64,000 nucleotides of DNA from Owenia fusiformis (taxonomy: Eukaryota > Annelida > Polychaeta > Sabellida > Oweniidae). The translations under genes were made by a program, and so were the position numbers. This document shows, piece after piece, positions 59,801 to 61,965 of the stretch. The stretch spans positions 662,513-726,512 of the forward strand of contig CAIIXF020000004.1 in assembly GCA_903813345.2 (NCBI GenBank). The letters are read 5' to 3'. The notes beneath the pieces were generated by a model. That model was not told where the DNA came from. It worked only from the letters and a program-made list of their open reading frames with translations, and did no database searches. How positions within the stretch are numbered: the first letter of the stretch is position 1; each line of letters opens with the position of its first letter.

Positions 59801-60436
59801 CCTCATATTTCCTGTTTTGGTCAAAATATCTCTGTGTAACTGTTTCACATATACAAAGAAAGAGGAGGGGGGGGGGGTAGAATGCAATGATATGATATAA
59901 ACCTAAAGATTTCAATAGACTAAACACACTGAAGGTCTACCCATATCCCAAAAAAACAAGGCAAAAATTGAAAACTGATGCTTTGCTATGAAGCAATATG
60001 ATTCCATACTTACGGGAACATTGAAGTCCCGCCCCTCCCCCCTAAACAAGATTGGAGCATGTGTGGACACAAAGAGTATTAATCATATCCTTATAGGCAC
60101 ATTGAAGTCCCGCCCCTCCCCCTAAACAAGACTGGAGCATGTGTGGACACAAAGACTATTATTCATATCCTTATAGGCACATTGAAGTCCCGCCCCTCCC
60201 CCTAAACAAGACTGGAGCATGTGTGGACACAAAGACTATTATTCATATCCTTATATGAACATTGAAGGTCGGCCCCTCCCCCATTATAAGGGCAGTACAC
60301 GTGAAGATAATTATTCAAAAATACTTACAGGCACATTGAATGTCTGCACCTGATCATCCAACATATAGACCTTGACACCCATCATCTTCCCTTTAGGCGT
60401 GCGTCCAGCCTGATCAGCTGACATATTGTAGTTCTC
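13237..60436 (-). CDS. FARP/FRMD7-like FERM-domain protein, ten-exon gene model
   Basis: I joined ten exons by GT..AG sites and matching phases, giving one open frame of about 1866 codons from the first Met of E1. Residues about 14-107 form FERM lobe F1, 107-210 lobe F2, 211-300 lobe F3, and 308-345 the FERM-adjacent segment with [15 protein letters not shown]. Lobe F3 contains [20 protein letters not shown], and the F2/F3 junction contains GQSPAEADF and [12 protein letters not shown]. These follow FARP1, FARP2 and FRMD7 more closely than band 4.1, EPB41L5 or PTPN3/4. FERM proteins of this group act under the plasma membrane; FARPs add a Rac/Cdc42 GEF (DH-PH-PH), which is absent here. FRMD7 also lacks it. 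GEF exons could lie beyond the left edge as an alternative 3' end. Exon-edge arrays accompany E1, E2, E6, E8 and E9. Confidence 0.85.
17816..18290. other. Intron 9, start of non-repetitive part
   Basis: Intron sequence next to the exon 10 acceptor. No other feature seen. Confidence 0.5.
18300..18640. repeat. 17-20 bp minisatellite, AACCAAATATGGTAGTAAC
   Basis: About 18 copies with variable spacers (AGTAAC, ATTAAC, AGAAGC) and some CCCAATATGG variants, inside intron 9. Confidence 0.93.
18650..19250. other. Intron 9, no feature seen
   Basis: AT-rich single-copy intron sequence. Confidence 0.5.
19262..20168. repeat. 36-37 bp satellite, ACAAGACAGAGTGCACTTTTGATCTG
   Basis: About 26 units. The left third (19262-19680) has shorter, diverged units without GATCTG. 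The right part (19690-20160) is nearly uniform, built from units ending in TTTCATATAC or TTCCATACAC. The homogenised right end suggests recent amplification there. Open frames in the array arise from the low-complexity unit. Confidence 0.95.
20170..20975. other. Intron 9, unclassified moderately complex sequence
   Basis: 20480-20940 is less AT-rich than its surroundings and carries two short minus-strand open frames (66 and 63 codons) with no recognisable domain. It may be a transposon fragment, but no ends were found. Confidence 0.35.
20980..21045. mobile_element. 66-bp palindromic MITE, TA-flanked
   Basis: TA at 20978-20979 and 21046-21047. Left end CAGGGTGGCCAAAAAACAGA; the right end on the other strand reads CAGAGTGACCCAAAAGCAGA. 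It is nearly all terminal inverted repeat, as in very short mariner-derived MITEs. Confidence 0.6.
21333..21920. mobile_element. About 590-bp MITE with 35-bp inverted ends
   Basis: The left end TTGCTAATTCCCTACTATCA continues CACCAAACTAGTTCT. The right end is its inverse, AGAACTAGTTTGGTGTGATAG followed by GGGGGGTTAGCAA. No coding capacity seen. No clear target duplication, so the superfamily is unassigned. Confidence 0.7.
22591..22657. mobile_element. 67-bp palindromic MITE, TA-flanked
   Basis: TA at 22589-22590 and 22658-22659. The left end CAGGGTGTCCATAAAGTGTC is mirrored on the right by GACTTTGTAGACACCCTG. CAGGGTGTCC ends are typical of mariner/IS630-type elements. Confidence 0.65.
22660..24530. 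other. Intron 9, mostly featureless
   Basis: AT-rich intron sequence with a G tract near 23353-23361. No gene or bounded mobile element recognised. Confidence 0.45.
24765..24880. repeat. 20-bp tandem repeat, CGTATACAACTCCTGGATAG
   Basis: About five copies of GTATACAACTCCTGGATAGC with variants (CTTGAGAACGA, CTTCGACTTGA). Confidence 0.88.
24933..25066. mobile_element. 134-bp foldback element
   Basis: ATATAATGGTTGATTC at the left is inverted as GAATCAACCATTATAT at the right, and the stem continues inward (TATATCGTTATACTC against GAGTATAAACACGATATA). It lies about 200 bp from the exon 9 donor. Confidence 0.7.
25274..25348 (-). CDS. FERM gene exon 9: FERM-adjacent segment
   Basis: Acceptor TATAG and donor GTATGT flank 75 bp, entering at codon position 3 and leaving after two bases. 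It encodes [17 protein letters not shown] and then VKRPAFE, the FA segment that follows FERM in FARP and FRMD7. The Ser in YSGRTQ-type motifs is a known regulatory phosphorylation site in FA-containing FERM proteins; this is family knowledge, not visible here. A 60-bp partial copy of the exon lies immediately upstream in the intron. Confidence 0.9.
25349..25470 (-). repeat. Partial tandem copy of exon 9 with its acceptor
   Basis: The copy's exon-like part is 25384-25443, 95 bp from the true exon, and includes the same acceptor context (CTATTATAG then GTACAGTGG). It matches the first 60 of 75 exon bases; the last 15 bases and the donor are missing. The only exon-body differences seen are AGA against CGG, both Arg, within VRENY. 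Splicing into this copy would not find its normal donor. Confidence 0.9.
25535..25625. repeat. Short tandem repeat, GCACATGTAATAGT
   Basis: Six or so copies of GTGCACATGTAATAGTGCAT-like units inside intron 8. Confidence 0.88.
25936..26096 (-). CDS. FERM gene exon 8: end of lobe F3 and start of FA
   Basis: Acceptor TTTGCAG and donor GTAGGT flank 161 bp, entering in phase 0 and leaving after two bases. The product starts [20 protein letters not shown], then [12 protein letters not shown], which is the FERM F3 alpha-helix signature (family form WK.CVEHHTFFR), and ends VVSRGSSF leading into exon 9. Upstream, in intron 7, five partial copies of its first about 35 bases are dispersed through a minisatellite. 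Confidence 0.93.
26097..26810 (-). repeat. Minisatellite carrying five partial copies of exon 8 start
   Basis: About 22-bp units (GAAGCTACATATTGTACATG and variants) are interrupted five times by a segment copied from the exon 8 start with its acceptor. Exon-like segments begin at about 26214, 26323, 26432, 26631 and 26763. Each spans roughly 35 coding bases and retains CTCTTTGCAG or a close variant as acceptor (the third reads GATCTTTGCAG). Copies 3 and 4 are the most diverged. None has a donor. Confidence 0.92.
26811..27510. other. Intron 7, no gene seen
   Basis: AT-rich. 27308-27408 carries three CCAATCAGA or TCTGATTGG motifs in opposite orientations, possibly a small decayed inverted repeat. 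Confidence 0.4.
27515..28086. mobile_element. TTAA-flanked MITE, copy 1 (piggyBac-like)
   Basis: TTAA at 27511-27514 and 28087-28090. The ends are AGGGT and its inverse ACCCT. It is near-identical to 50953-51513 over most of its length, with small indels. TTAA duplications are typical of piggyBac-class elements; the very short inverted repeat makes the class provisional. A minus-strand open frame (27525-27719) containing [18 protein letters not shown] is shared with copy 2 but has no known domain. Confidence 0.75.
28140..28350. repeat. Second block of the TACATATTGTATACAATGAAGC minisatellite
   Basis: About eight copies of the same unit family that surrounds exon 8, here without exon-derived segments, about 1.3 kb further into intron 7. 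Confidence 0.9.
28351..29280. other. Intron 7; short GC-richer patch with ATGGCG motifs
   Basis: Mostly AT-rich, with TATGATGACATCA repeats at 28835-28905. 29018-29075 is GC-richer and contains AAAATGGCGTC and CCAAGATGGCGGGCGG, the latter matching a YY1 core. No exon of a second gene could be built from it. Confidence 0.4.
29280..29395. repeat. Tandem repeat, GCATCATGGGAGTTTTA
   Basis: Five diverged copies of TTGCATCATGGGAGTTTTAA in intron 7. Confidence 0.85.
29396..30182. other. Intron 7, no feature seen
   Basis: AT-rich sequence with only short unrecognised open frames. Confidence 0.45.
30183..30435. repeat. 21-bp minisatellite, GTACTGGAACCTGGTACACGA
   Basis: About nine copies, the central five almost identical, with diverged flanking copies after a short interruption at 30361-30395. 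Confidence 0.93.
30960..31068. repeat. 44-bp minisatellite, left part (split by LINE)
   Basis: About two and a half units, containing GTACTGGTATTGAGTAAACA then TGAAGTTATAAAGGAAGTGC. The array stops at GTACT, where the LINE poly(T) begins, and resumes on the other side at 36606. Confidence 0.93.
31191..34778 (-). CDS. LINE ORF2: endonuclease and reverse transcriptase
   Basis: 1195 codons. The N-terminal APE-like endonuclease has [11 protein letters not shown] (about 37), [14 protein letters not shown] (about 187) and SDHLPIKV (about 275), covering the metal-binding and catalytic residues expected. The RT follows, with [13 protein letters not shown] and the catalytic SFADDTVLI (about 780). A C-terminal CKMC...H...C finger-like motif lies at about 1113-1130. 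No RNase H domain seen. ORF2's ATG overlaps ORF1's TGA in ATGA, suggesting translation by termination-reinitiation. No stop or frameshift, so the copy is young and may be active. Confidence 0.93.
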   Translation of the reverse strand: MMALTTLSLIVLTSSLFLAPSTFNKHSNYQNMKTADNLKITAWNANGFNASSPYLNSLLDKTDILCLTEHWLYPGSLNKLYDIHPDFTCVSESSTTLDPLNQGHIIGNGGIAIFWKKSLNQNIIHVTKYKSDRYMVIKILRPGIHHLYVICVYLPHVRCKNDNFLEVLDRLEVIINDLQGDGDTVLMGDFNADFGKNIGTRGAGSISANGVNLLNMCKRSNLMPVDMLPMCQGPNYTFFRDYTGQSYIDHCILSERLVSKCDYIMVLENDPLNFSDHLPIKVKLLIQEGIILKNQQTSHSTKIAWKKVSEGNLRDYTEELESLINQYLNPLMSSLDEHISNNVLLEECFDMFTQILHYAANKHLPKSKYCRHLKPYWSPILKELVKCKKKSWNEWVKHGKPRTRGNMFWDNYKNAKRSFRREFRKAQQVYENECQLEIDKLEELSLNQFWYLVKKRKPRVNSIPAIKSDDGTILTDVLEVTNEWRTYFKDLMSAHGNHDNLYDQQFFDMVNTSVDRMEKESKLMNDLSFTEPIDVNEMTKMCSKMSNNKAPGWDLVSSEHLSKGGLPVIQVLVTLFNHIIILEHIPRSFKLGVILPLFKGGNKDCLNKDHHRGITLLTTFMKLFERLMLNRSQKCPRREIKSDMQGVGVEKCSSVHTSLLTREAISYGLENGNDVIVTSLDIKKAFDSVWHNGLLFKLFNQGINGKLWRLIRCSYRGFTCSVKITNDSPLSDPFLVERGVHQGGILSMELYSLYTNELLNIIQESKAGCQINNIIVSCPSFADDTVLIAYHAKSMQKMLDIVYDYSVKWRFQYHPDKCQAIVFSNKKHVNKPILSLGDRTIEVNDTVQHLGLPLANKSHISHVENSLSKGRRAINAYIGVSSTVNNPTNPLTVSRLYWTCCVPSITYGMELLPLNESELECLESGHRGIAKKIQGIPKTTSNAASTSILGWHSLTSNIVISKLMLLWQLLSLPFPSIYKKLIILRLLSATYEDLNKFSPIGNCIKMAKAYQLDEMVYEMFNGHVYSKLQWKNIVKSKVHLFELRNWQIECILSRKLPLFRIVTHDIQPIIWWKVAKLDPRILKCCRTVVKLLLGEGNIMINVNRWSNGKISVLCKMCYKEPETLSHMILDCEGHDALRSNILEIVHNIFKPAQNYPKEMILGAIFGAGEIFDVEEYKQIAVYIHKMYINRPESGL
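34775..36211 (-). CDS. LINE ORF1: nucleic-acid-binding protein
   Basis: 478 codons, immediately upstream of ORF2 with a 4-base overlap. Residues about 140-180 form a probable coiled coil ([20 protein letters not shown]). The middle is basic and proline-rich with [16 protein letters not shown]. The C-terminal 100 residues form an ordered-looking segment ([12 protein letters not shown], later [10 protein letters not shown] and a [10 protein letters not shown] motif) of the sort found in ORF1 of several invertebrate CR1-like LINEs. No CCHC zinc knuckle seen. It probably packages element RNA, by analogy with other ORF1 proteins. Confidence 0.85.
   Translation of the reverse strand: MASVNPLDTTIDIILQSIDCNTRQDVIETLIHDYDEQLLEETRDILFSLCRDKLSDVLKNIYGPPEIRGQDQTDELKAKRRTGDKKTISICNDIYDLYAYSTDLYEDFPKHVLAGSSQIPEIRKPKPFTVPRAVIQEHGLKIIELSEKICELNSKILQMQKSHDQEIKVLNERMKSVMAIKESSLSSKPSDPKKSTNVPIHVPPAPATLIEKKSSSKDPPARDVPTKANPSLAVPPNDICRKDIPSGIVISPRVSRGRGRGRHASAPEPRAPGKETSKKPNATQRARNPTQNPIEVIVSDPVADGETWSDVVRRKRPKNPPPRLDLRSTASKPTIRGLSGANSSTRFLRGVKSESGITLYLENIEICEGETNEDIKHQVSAHAKNQNIRIMQSYVVHNKVSQYRVGCKIIVPKSNVERAMSPSAWPSPVQCREWVPKGRRNNAPRLDDIDYDNIYHASKEYTSYIDWRDSCVEECYEE
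36212..36606 (-). promoter_or_regulatory. LINE 5' leader / internal promoter region
   Basis: The extreme 5' end reads GATGATCAAAGGTCAAAGGT, containing a TCF/LEF-type ATCAAAGG and a DR1-like AGGTCAAAGGT. LINEs of this kind carry internal promoters, so these are candidate binding sites; function is inferred. Confidence 0.4.
36607..37165. repeat. 44-bp minisatellite, right part
   Basis: Four near-identical units to about 36790, then diverged units of the same family (CAAGTGCACATGTACTGGCA) to about 37165. They continue the array interrupted by the LINE. Confidence 0.92.
37166..37878. other. Intron 7 next to the exon 7 donor
   Basis: AT-rich with no gene or bounded repeat seen. Confidence 0.5.
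37879..38034 (-). CDS. FERM gene exon 7: FERM lobe F3
   Basis: Acceptor TTTTGCAG and donor GTAAGT flank 156 bp, phase 0 at both ends. It encodes [20 protein letters not shown], then [20 protein letters not shown] and LIKLHPEGY. The basic [13 protein letters not shown] strand is a hallmark of FARP/FRMD7 F3 lobes. No exon-edge copies flank this exon. Confidence 0.95.
38035..38788. other. Intron 6, no feature seen
   Basis: Mixed-composition intron sequence with only short unrecognised open frames. Confidence 0.45.
38789..38922. mobile_element. Foldback element, 134 bp, outer left
   Basis: GTTATGCACTTGGAGGTTTT and then GGATACAGGGAATATCCCGA at the left are inverted at the right (TCGGGATATTCCCTGTATCC, then AAAACCTCCAATTGCATAAC). 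A diverged relative lies at 45416-45553, on the far side of the nested inverted-repeat region. Confidence 0.8.
39255..39300. other. Perfect 10-bp hairpin
   Basis: GCGGGCAGAT and ATCTGCCCGC are separated by 7 bases near 39260-39286. It is a GC-rich stem in an AT-rich region, next to the outer inverted-repeat arm. Confidence 0.6.
39570..39788 (-). CDS. Hypothetical 72-aa open frame at the edge of an inverted arm
   Basis: The frame starts [12 protein letters not shown], has a hydrophobic stretch ([17 protein letters not shown]) and ends [12 protein letters not shown]-stop. Composition looks more protein-like than neighbouring frames. It begins inside the left long arm but runs past it, so the mirror copy on the right encodes only its first residues. 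It could be a captured exon fragment or chance; no family recognised. Confidence 0.25.
   Translation of the reverse strand: MVSIRPEEILPRVTIAYGVLAMTCGAVMPWFMDFCYFRLKTRLSVNIAVSFGKFVLDHLIPEDSDDDFNYGI
39752..42032. mobile_element. Long-TIR element: 470-bp inverted arms, 1.34-kb loop
   Basis: 39752-40222 and 41562-42032 are inverse copies with few differences. They share, for example, CTCTTCGGGACGTATCGAAA, GGGGACCAAAACGCC (inverse on the left) and GACTCGGCGGGGCG. The loop between 40223 and 41561 has no recognised gene. Close arm identity implies a recent origin or gene conversion. Confidence 0.85.
42258..43102. mobile_element. 845-bp MITE with TA duplication
   Basis: TA at 42256-42257 and 43103-43104. 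The left end AGGGAACATGGGGCAAAGCG and the inverted right end GGGGAACATGGGGCAAAACG match over about 24 bases. The motif GGGGCAAAACGGCCCA recurs inside (near 42453, 42474 and, inverted, 42723 and 43080). Removing the element restores GGATATAAGTGATATTTTT, also present (inverted) near 42161-42180. No transposase seen. Confidence 0.8.
43330..45185 (-). pseudogene. Decayed CR1/jockey-like LINE, 5'-truncated
   Basis: Minus-strand RT: 44353-44997 and about 180 bases upstream read in one frame, with [55 protein letters not shown] and the catalytic FADDTNL. The region after the RT continues in other frames (43612-44307: [23 protein letters not shown]), implying two frameshifts between about 44300 and 44370. 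The 3' tail is a (TTGAA)n-type repeat near 43336-43360, typical of LINEs that end in short tandem repeats rather than poly(A). No endonuclease domain remains. Confidence 0.9.
45214..45320. repeat. Palindromic array of CCATCGAATATCAC
   Basis: Three direct copies of AAACCATCGAATATCA are followed by two inverted copies (GTGATATTCGATGGTTTC), forming a stem of about 50 bp. The same module occurs at 39403-39443. Confidence 0.85.
45416..45553. mobile_element. Foldback element, outer right
   Basis: A diverged relative of 38789-38922. It shares GGAGGTTTTGGATAC and GTTATG/CATAAC ends, but its stem is more eroded. Confidence 0.65.
45654..45720. repeat. Short tandem repeat, GAAGCGGGAAGATA
   Basis: Three copies of GAAGCGGGAAGATA(C/T)GC(A/C)CC, with one shortened. 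Confidence 0.75.
45918..47095. mobile_element. About 1.18-kb element with subterminal CAGTTGTCCGAAACC repeats
   Basis: The left end holds five tandem 15-16 bp modules beginning CCAGTTGTCCGAAACCCAG. The right end (about 47010-47095) holds the inverse modules (GGGTTTCGGACAACTGG). Flanks carry GGGGTCAAT on the left and GGTGTCAAT on the right, a possible imperfect target duplication. The interior has no gene. It is probably a non-autonomous DNA transposon. Confidence 0.7.
47096..47805. other. Intron 6, no feature seen
   Basis: Ordinary AT-rich intron sequence between the mobile element and the 108-bp array. Confidence 0.45.
47806..48408 (-). repeat. 108-bp array made of exon 6 3' end plus donor and intron start
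   Basis: Five copies precede the true exon 6 end in plus coordinates, with exon-like borders at 47869, 47977, 48085, 48193 and 48301, exactly 108 bp apart and ending at the real border 48409. Each holds 54 coding bases ([14 protein letters not shown](E/K)AK) and a GT donor context (GTAAAA or GTATAA). The real copy and the 48193 copy share two variants (GTATAA donor, CACGAAGCA) and CATCACCC, so dimers of 216 bp have been exchanged. No acceptor is present in the unit. Confidence 0.96.
48409..48496 (-). CDS. FERM gene exon 6: end of lobe F2
   Basis: Acceptor TTCTTGCAG and donor GTATAA flank 88 bp, entering at codon position 3 and leaving in phase 0. It encodes [20 protein letters not shown] and YGIRMHEAK, the conserved last helix of F2 leading to F3. 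The donor GTATAA is weaker than the GTAAGT donors of E1, E2, E5 and E7, and five decoy copies follow it in the intron. Confidence 0.94.
48497..49333. other. Intron 5
   Basis: No gene. 49019-49063 is a short near-palindrome (TAGGGTGATGCAAAAAT against TTTTTGTGTCACCCC), probably a decayed mariner-type MITE. Confidence 0.5.
49334..49457 (-). CDS. FERM gene exon 5: lobe F2
   Basis: Acceptor TTTTCAG and donor GTAAGT flank 124 bp with two split codons. It encodes [20 protein letters not shown] and then [18 protein letters not shown]. The (A)ELGDF motif, completed with Ala from exon 4, and the EYHQGHIGQSPAE junction follow the FARP order. Confidence 0.93.
49458..49959. other. Intron 4
   Basis: AT-rich 502-bp intron with no further feature. 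Confidence 0.7.
49960..50057 (-). CDS. FERM gene exon 4: lobe F2 start
   Basis: Acceptor TTTTGTAG and donor GTGGGT flank 98 bp. It encodes [20 protein letters not shown] and [12 protein letters not shown], the F2 opening helices (family form Y.F.LQ.K.DL..G.L.C....A..L..Y..Q). It starts with a G completing an Arg codon from exon 3 and ends with a G completing Ala into exon 5. Confidence 0.94.
50058..50948. other. Intron 3, left of MITE copy 2
   Basis: AT-rich to 50450. 50515-50900 is less AT-rich and looks like an unclassified dispersed repeat fragment. No gene seen. Confidence 0.4.
50953..51513. mobile_element. TTAA-flanked MITE, copy 2 (piggyBac-like)
   Basis: TTAA at 50949-50952 and 51514-51517, ends AGGGT/ACCCT. 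It matches 27515-28086 closely. The shared minus-strand frame is longer here (50963-51202) and contains [18 protein letters not shown] and [13 protein letters not shown]. Both copies carry AATATGGCGGCTCC, a YY1-like core, about 30 bp from the left end. Confidence 0.78.
51518..51821. other. Intron 3, right part with MITE fragment
   Basis: Ends with GTTATTGGCCCACCCTATA near 51749-51767, related to the right end of the 9298-9477 element. No gene seen. Confidence 0.45.
51822..51940 (-). CDS. FERM gene exon 3: end of lobe F1
   Basis: Acceptor CTCTTTTAG and donor GTAACC flank 119 bp, entering in phase 0 and leaving after two bases. It encodes [20 protein letters not shown], then [22 protein letters not shown]...KQ and VKFY.PDP...EE.TR are standard F1/F2 FERM signatures. 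Confidence 0.94.
51941..52382. other. Intron 2
   Basis: 442-bp intron with no further feature. Confidence 0.7.
52383..52487 (-). CDS. FERM gene exon 2: lobe F1
   Basis: Acceptor ATTTCCAG and donor GTAAGT flank 105 bp, phase 0 at both ends. It encodes [20 protein letters not shown] and [15 protein letters not shown]. The L.E.DYF.LE pattern is the FERM F1 signature. A partial copy of its first 55 bases with the acceptor lies 90 bp upstream. Confidence 0.92.
52488..52590 (-). repeat. Partial tandem copy of exon 2 with its acceptor
   Basis: The exon-like segment 52523-52577 is a 90-bp-offset duplicate of the first 55 bases of exon 2 plus the acceptor ATTTCCAG. It differs by His to Gln and one silent Leu change. 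The rest of the exon and the donor are absent; the copy joins intron sequence AAATAATACATG. Confidence 0.93.
52800..54020 (-). repeat. Three tandem about 475-bp units with tRNA-Pro-like cores
   Basis: Each unit has a segment with GAGATTTGAACCTTGTCTG or a close variant, then AAAAGGCTGGAT(T/C)GCG, then a tRNA-like core on the minus strand (52931-53004, about 53449-53517, 53881-53952), then CCAACCTAGAA-like sequence. Copies are well diverged. This may be a tandemly repeated tRNA-derived SINE or an old tRNA cluster. Confidence 0.75.
53881..53952 (-). pseudogene. tRNA-Pro(AGG)-like sequence
   Basis: On the minus strand it reads GTAGTCTAATGGTATGATT (D arm / A box), an ATTCT stem around a CTAGGGT loop (anticodon AGG), and GTGGGTTCGATTCCCAC, a perfect T arm / B box. 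Only the inner three pairs of the acceptor stem form, so it is probably not a functional tRNA. The two neighbouring copies have looser anticodon loops. Confidence 0.55.
54021..55590. other. Intron 1, mostly featureless
   Basis: AT-rich. 55139-55268 carries a two-copy tandem duplication (TAGAAACTCATAGAAGGTGG against TGGAAACTCATAGAATGTGG). No gene seen. Confidence 0.45.
55632..56017. mobile_element. 386-bp near-perfect palindrome
   Basis: TACGATTTTTCTTTTTTCCT at the left is inverted as AGGAAAAAAGAAAAATCGTA at the right, and the arms continue about 170 bp inward (CAGAAGACGACAGAATCGTC against the inverse near 55878). Flanks carry a direct GTTCGTTT..TTTTGGTAAC repeat (55591-55610 and 56030-56044), a possible long target duplication. 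It is a foldback MITE with no gene. Confidence 0.8.
56050..57240. other. Intron 1, no feature seen
   Basis: AT-rich intron with unrecognised short minus-strand frames (56445-56666, 56916-57206). Confidence 0.4.
57290..57520. repeat. Two-copy 153-bp spaced duplication
   Basis: GTATTCCAAGGGGTGGTACA, continuing to ACCATTTTATCAA, occurs at about 57296-57360 and 57449-57515 with few differences. Confidence 0.88.
57521..58440. other. Intron 1; short GGTTGGTRCACTCA repeat
   Basis: No gene. 58025-58108 carries four loose copies of GTTGGTGCACTCA-like sequence. Confidence 0.4.
58440..58660. repeat. Second copy of a dispersed repeat
   Basis: Homologous to about 5017-5125: CATTTTCTGTCATTTCTATA, TCTAGAGTGTTG and a CATATCAAAA-like tail align in the same orientation. 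Family unknown. Confidence 0.6.
58755..58950. mobile_element. About 195-bp MITE with CAGGCC ends and G/C hairpin
   Basis: The left end CAGGCCCGTAGGCAGGATT is inverted at the right (CCTGGCAACAGGCCTG). A run of 10 G (58901-58910) and a run of 12 C (58920-58932) flank TTCCGATTGAA, able to form a strong stem. CTTGT on both flanks is a possible short duplication. Related to widespread invertebrate CAGG-ended MITEs, perhaps hAT-derived. Confidence 0.6.
58951..60000. other. Intron 1, no feature seen
   Basis: AT-rich with a G tract near 59868-59877. No gene recognised. Confidence 0.45.
60006..60328 (-). repeat. 80-bp array related to exon 1 3' end and donor
   Basis: Four units lie downstream of exon 1 in transcription order. 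Borders aligned with the real donor (60329) fall at about 60014, 60095, 60175 and 60255. Each has ACATTGAA next to GGCAC or GGAAC, matching the last coding bases (TTCAATGTGCC), and TTATTCATAT-like intron sequence. The outermost unit keeps an intact GTAAGT; the others read TATAAG. Homology on the coding side is short (about 15-20 bases), so this case is less certain than exon 6. Confidence 0.7.
60329..60436 (-). CDS. FERM gene exon 1 (first coding exon)
   Basis: Acceptor-like CCTATTAG precedes GAGAACTACAAT ATG (Met at 60424-60422), and a strong GTAAGT donor closes the exon. From that Met it encodes [20 protein letters not shown] and [12 protein letters not shown]. The VKVYMLDD....F.VP strand is the F1 opening seen in FARPs (family form IKIQMLDD...F.VP). 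I chose this Met because it precedes the domain by about the usual distance. The acceptor upstream implies a further 5' exon, so an earlier start is possible. Confidence 0.85.
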
Positions 60437-61795
60437 CTAATAGGGGCATAAAATGCTCAATTCACGATTCATTTATCCATCTAGGTATCTACGTTATGTT
60501 GATGTATGTATCTTATATGAATCTAGCTTCATATTCTAGACGATGTATTATTCCTGTGTATATTGTGATACTAATATTCCTATGTATCCAGGCTGAAATC
60601 TCCAATGGTGTTTATATGTTCACTTTGGTTTTCCAGAAACAGGATATACGAACTTGTATTTAATCCAATATTATGGTAATCTATTGGTGATCTTAATCTT
60701 GGTGTTAATCCTTATATGCTGCTCACAGTAGTAATATTAATCCTAATATATAGCTGTTACATAGTGCAAAAGCAGTCCCTGGAAATACATAAAATAAATA
60801 TGTTAAACAACATAAAATAACAGCTACATTATATATATTTTTAAACATTAATTTTTGCATAAATATATTCTATTACAATGGAAGGTTATAATGGGGCTTG
60901 ATGTAAAAATGGCATTCAGTAATTTCACAAGTTTTGTTAGTCTCGCTACAAGCTTCAAGCTCTTACGAACCCCCCCCCCTCCATCCCATTACACATCTCC
61001 CAACAAGGACTGTCATGTGTTGGTGAAGTAGGGGTGTGGGGGGGGGGTCCACAGTTTAGAAGCAAGAATAAAAATTTATTAAATTGCAATATACTGGTAA
61101 TGGCTGATCTGTCCAACAAAATAAGAGAGTTAATAGAATCTTCTCTGATGACTAACATCACCTACTTTATGTAAAATTAACTGTGACACACTGACTCCAG
61201 GGAGAGATCACAATCTGATATATAAAAATTGAATTAATAACAATTTATTGAACAATCTTGTTTGTTGCCATGGTAACAAGGTTATTGAAAGAATAGACAG
61301 TTACATGGCATAGGCACATCTTCAATGTACAAAGAGAATATTCCATAAATGCACCATAATATTCAAATATATAATGCACTAGTTCTAGTATCAATGCATC
61401 TGGAGATTCCAATTTCAATGCACCATAAGATTCTCTTGTTAACAGAGTGTGTATGATAGAGTATTGAGAATAATTCTTAAAATGGCTTGATGACCATATG
61501 AGCTATAAAAGAAATACAACATAAGTTAGATAAGGGATTAATCCCTCATTATAACTAACTTATGTTCTGTACTTGAACAGATGCTAACTTTTCCCATATA
61601 ACACATTTCCCAATATATCAAGCTATCTACATGATATCATAAACCTAATTTAGGGCAAAGAAACTAGTTTTATGTTTAGTAGGTGGAAGGTTTCCTGTTT
61701 TGGTAATCCAAAATATCATCAATGGGATGTTTCCCAATCAGATCTGGTAAGAAATATTTCATCAAGTAGAGAAAATAGATGCCTTAAAATAAAAA
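60437..61795. other. Upstream of exon 1: intron or 5' flank
   Basis: No further exon recognised. G/C tracts near 60968-60978 and 61039-61048. 61516-61566 is a short palindrome (AACATAAGTTAG against CTAACTTATGTT around GGGATTAATCCC). Confidence 0.45.
61264..61277. promoter_or_regulatory. Palindromic RFX X-box motif
   Basis: GTTGCCATGGTAAC fits the X-box consensus bound by RFX factors and lies about 840 bp upstream of the start codon. A shorter CCATGGTAAC form recurs elsewhere in the window, which lowers its weight. Confidence 0.35.
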
Positions 61796-61796
61796 T

Positions 61797-61965
61797 AGTA
61801 AAACCTGTACATCCAAACACCTCTCAATCTGAACACTTTTTGTTGATCCAAATTTCGTTAAGTCCCGTTGACTCACATATTAATCCAAACAAATATTAAG
61901 AAAATTTGAAATGTTAACACCAGCAAGTTAAAGTGGTGTTCAGATTAGACAGGTTTTACTGTAGC
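61797..61965. mobile_element. About 165-bp MITE with AGTAAAACCTG ends
   Basis: The left end AGTAAAACCTGTACATCCAA and the inverted right end CAGTAAAACCTGTCTAATCT frame a non-coding core; TA follows the right end. The ends resemble pogo/Tigger-type elements. The right end continues directly into the satellite. Confidence 0.6.
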
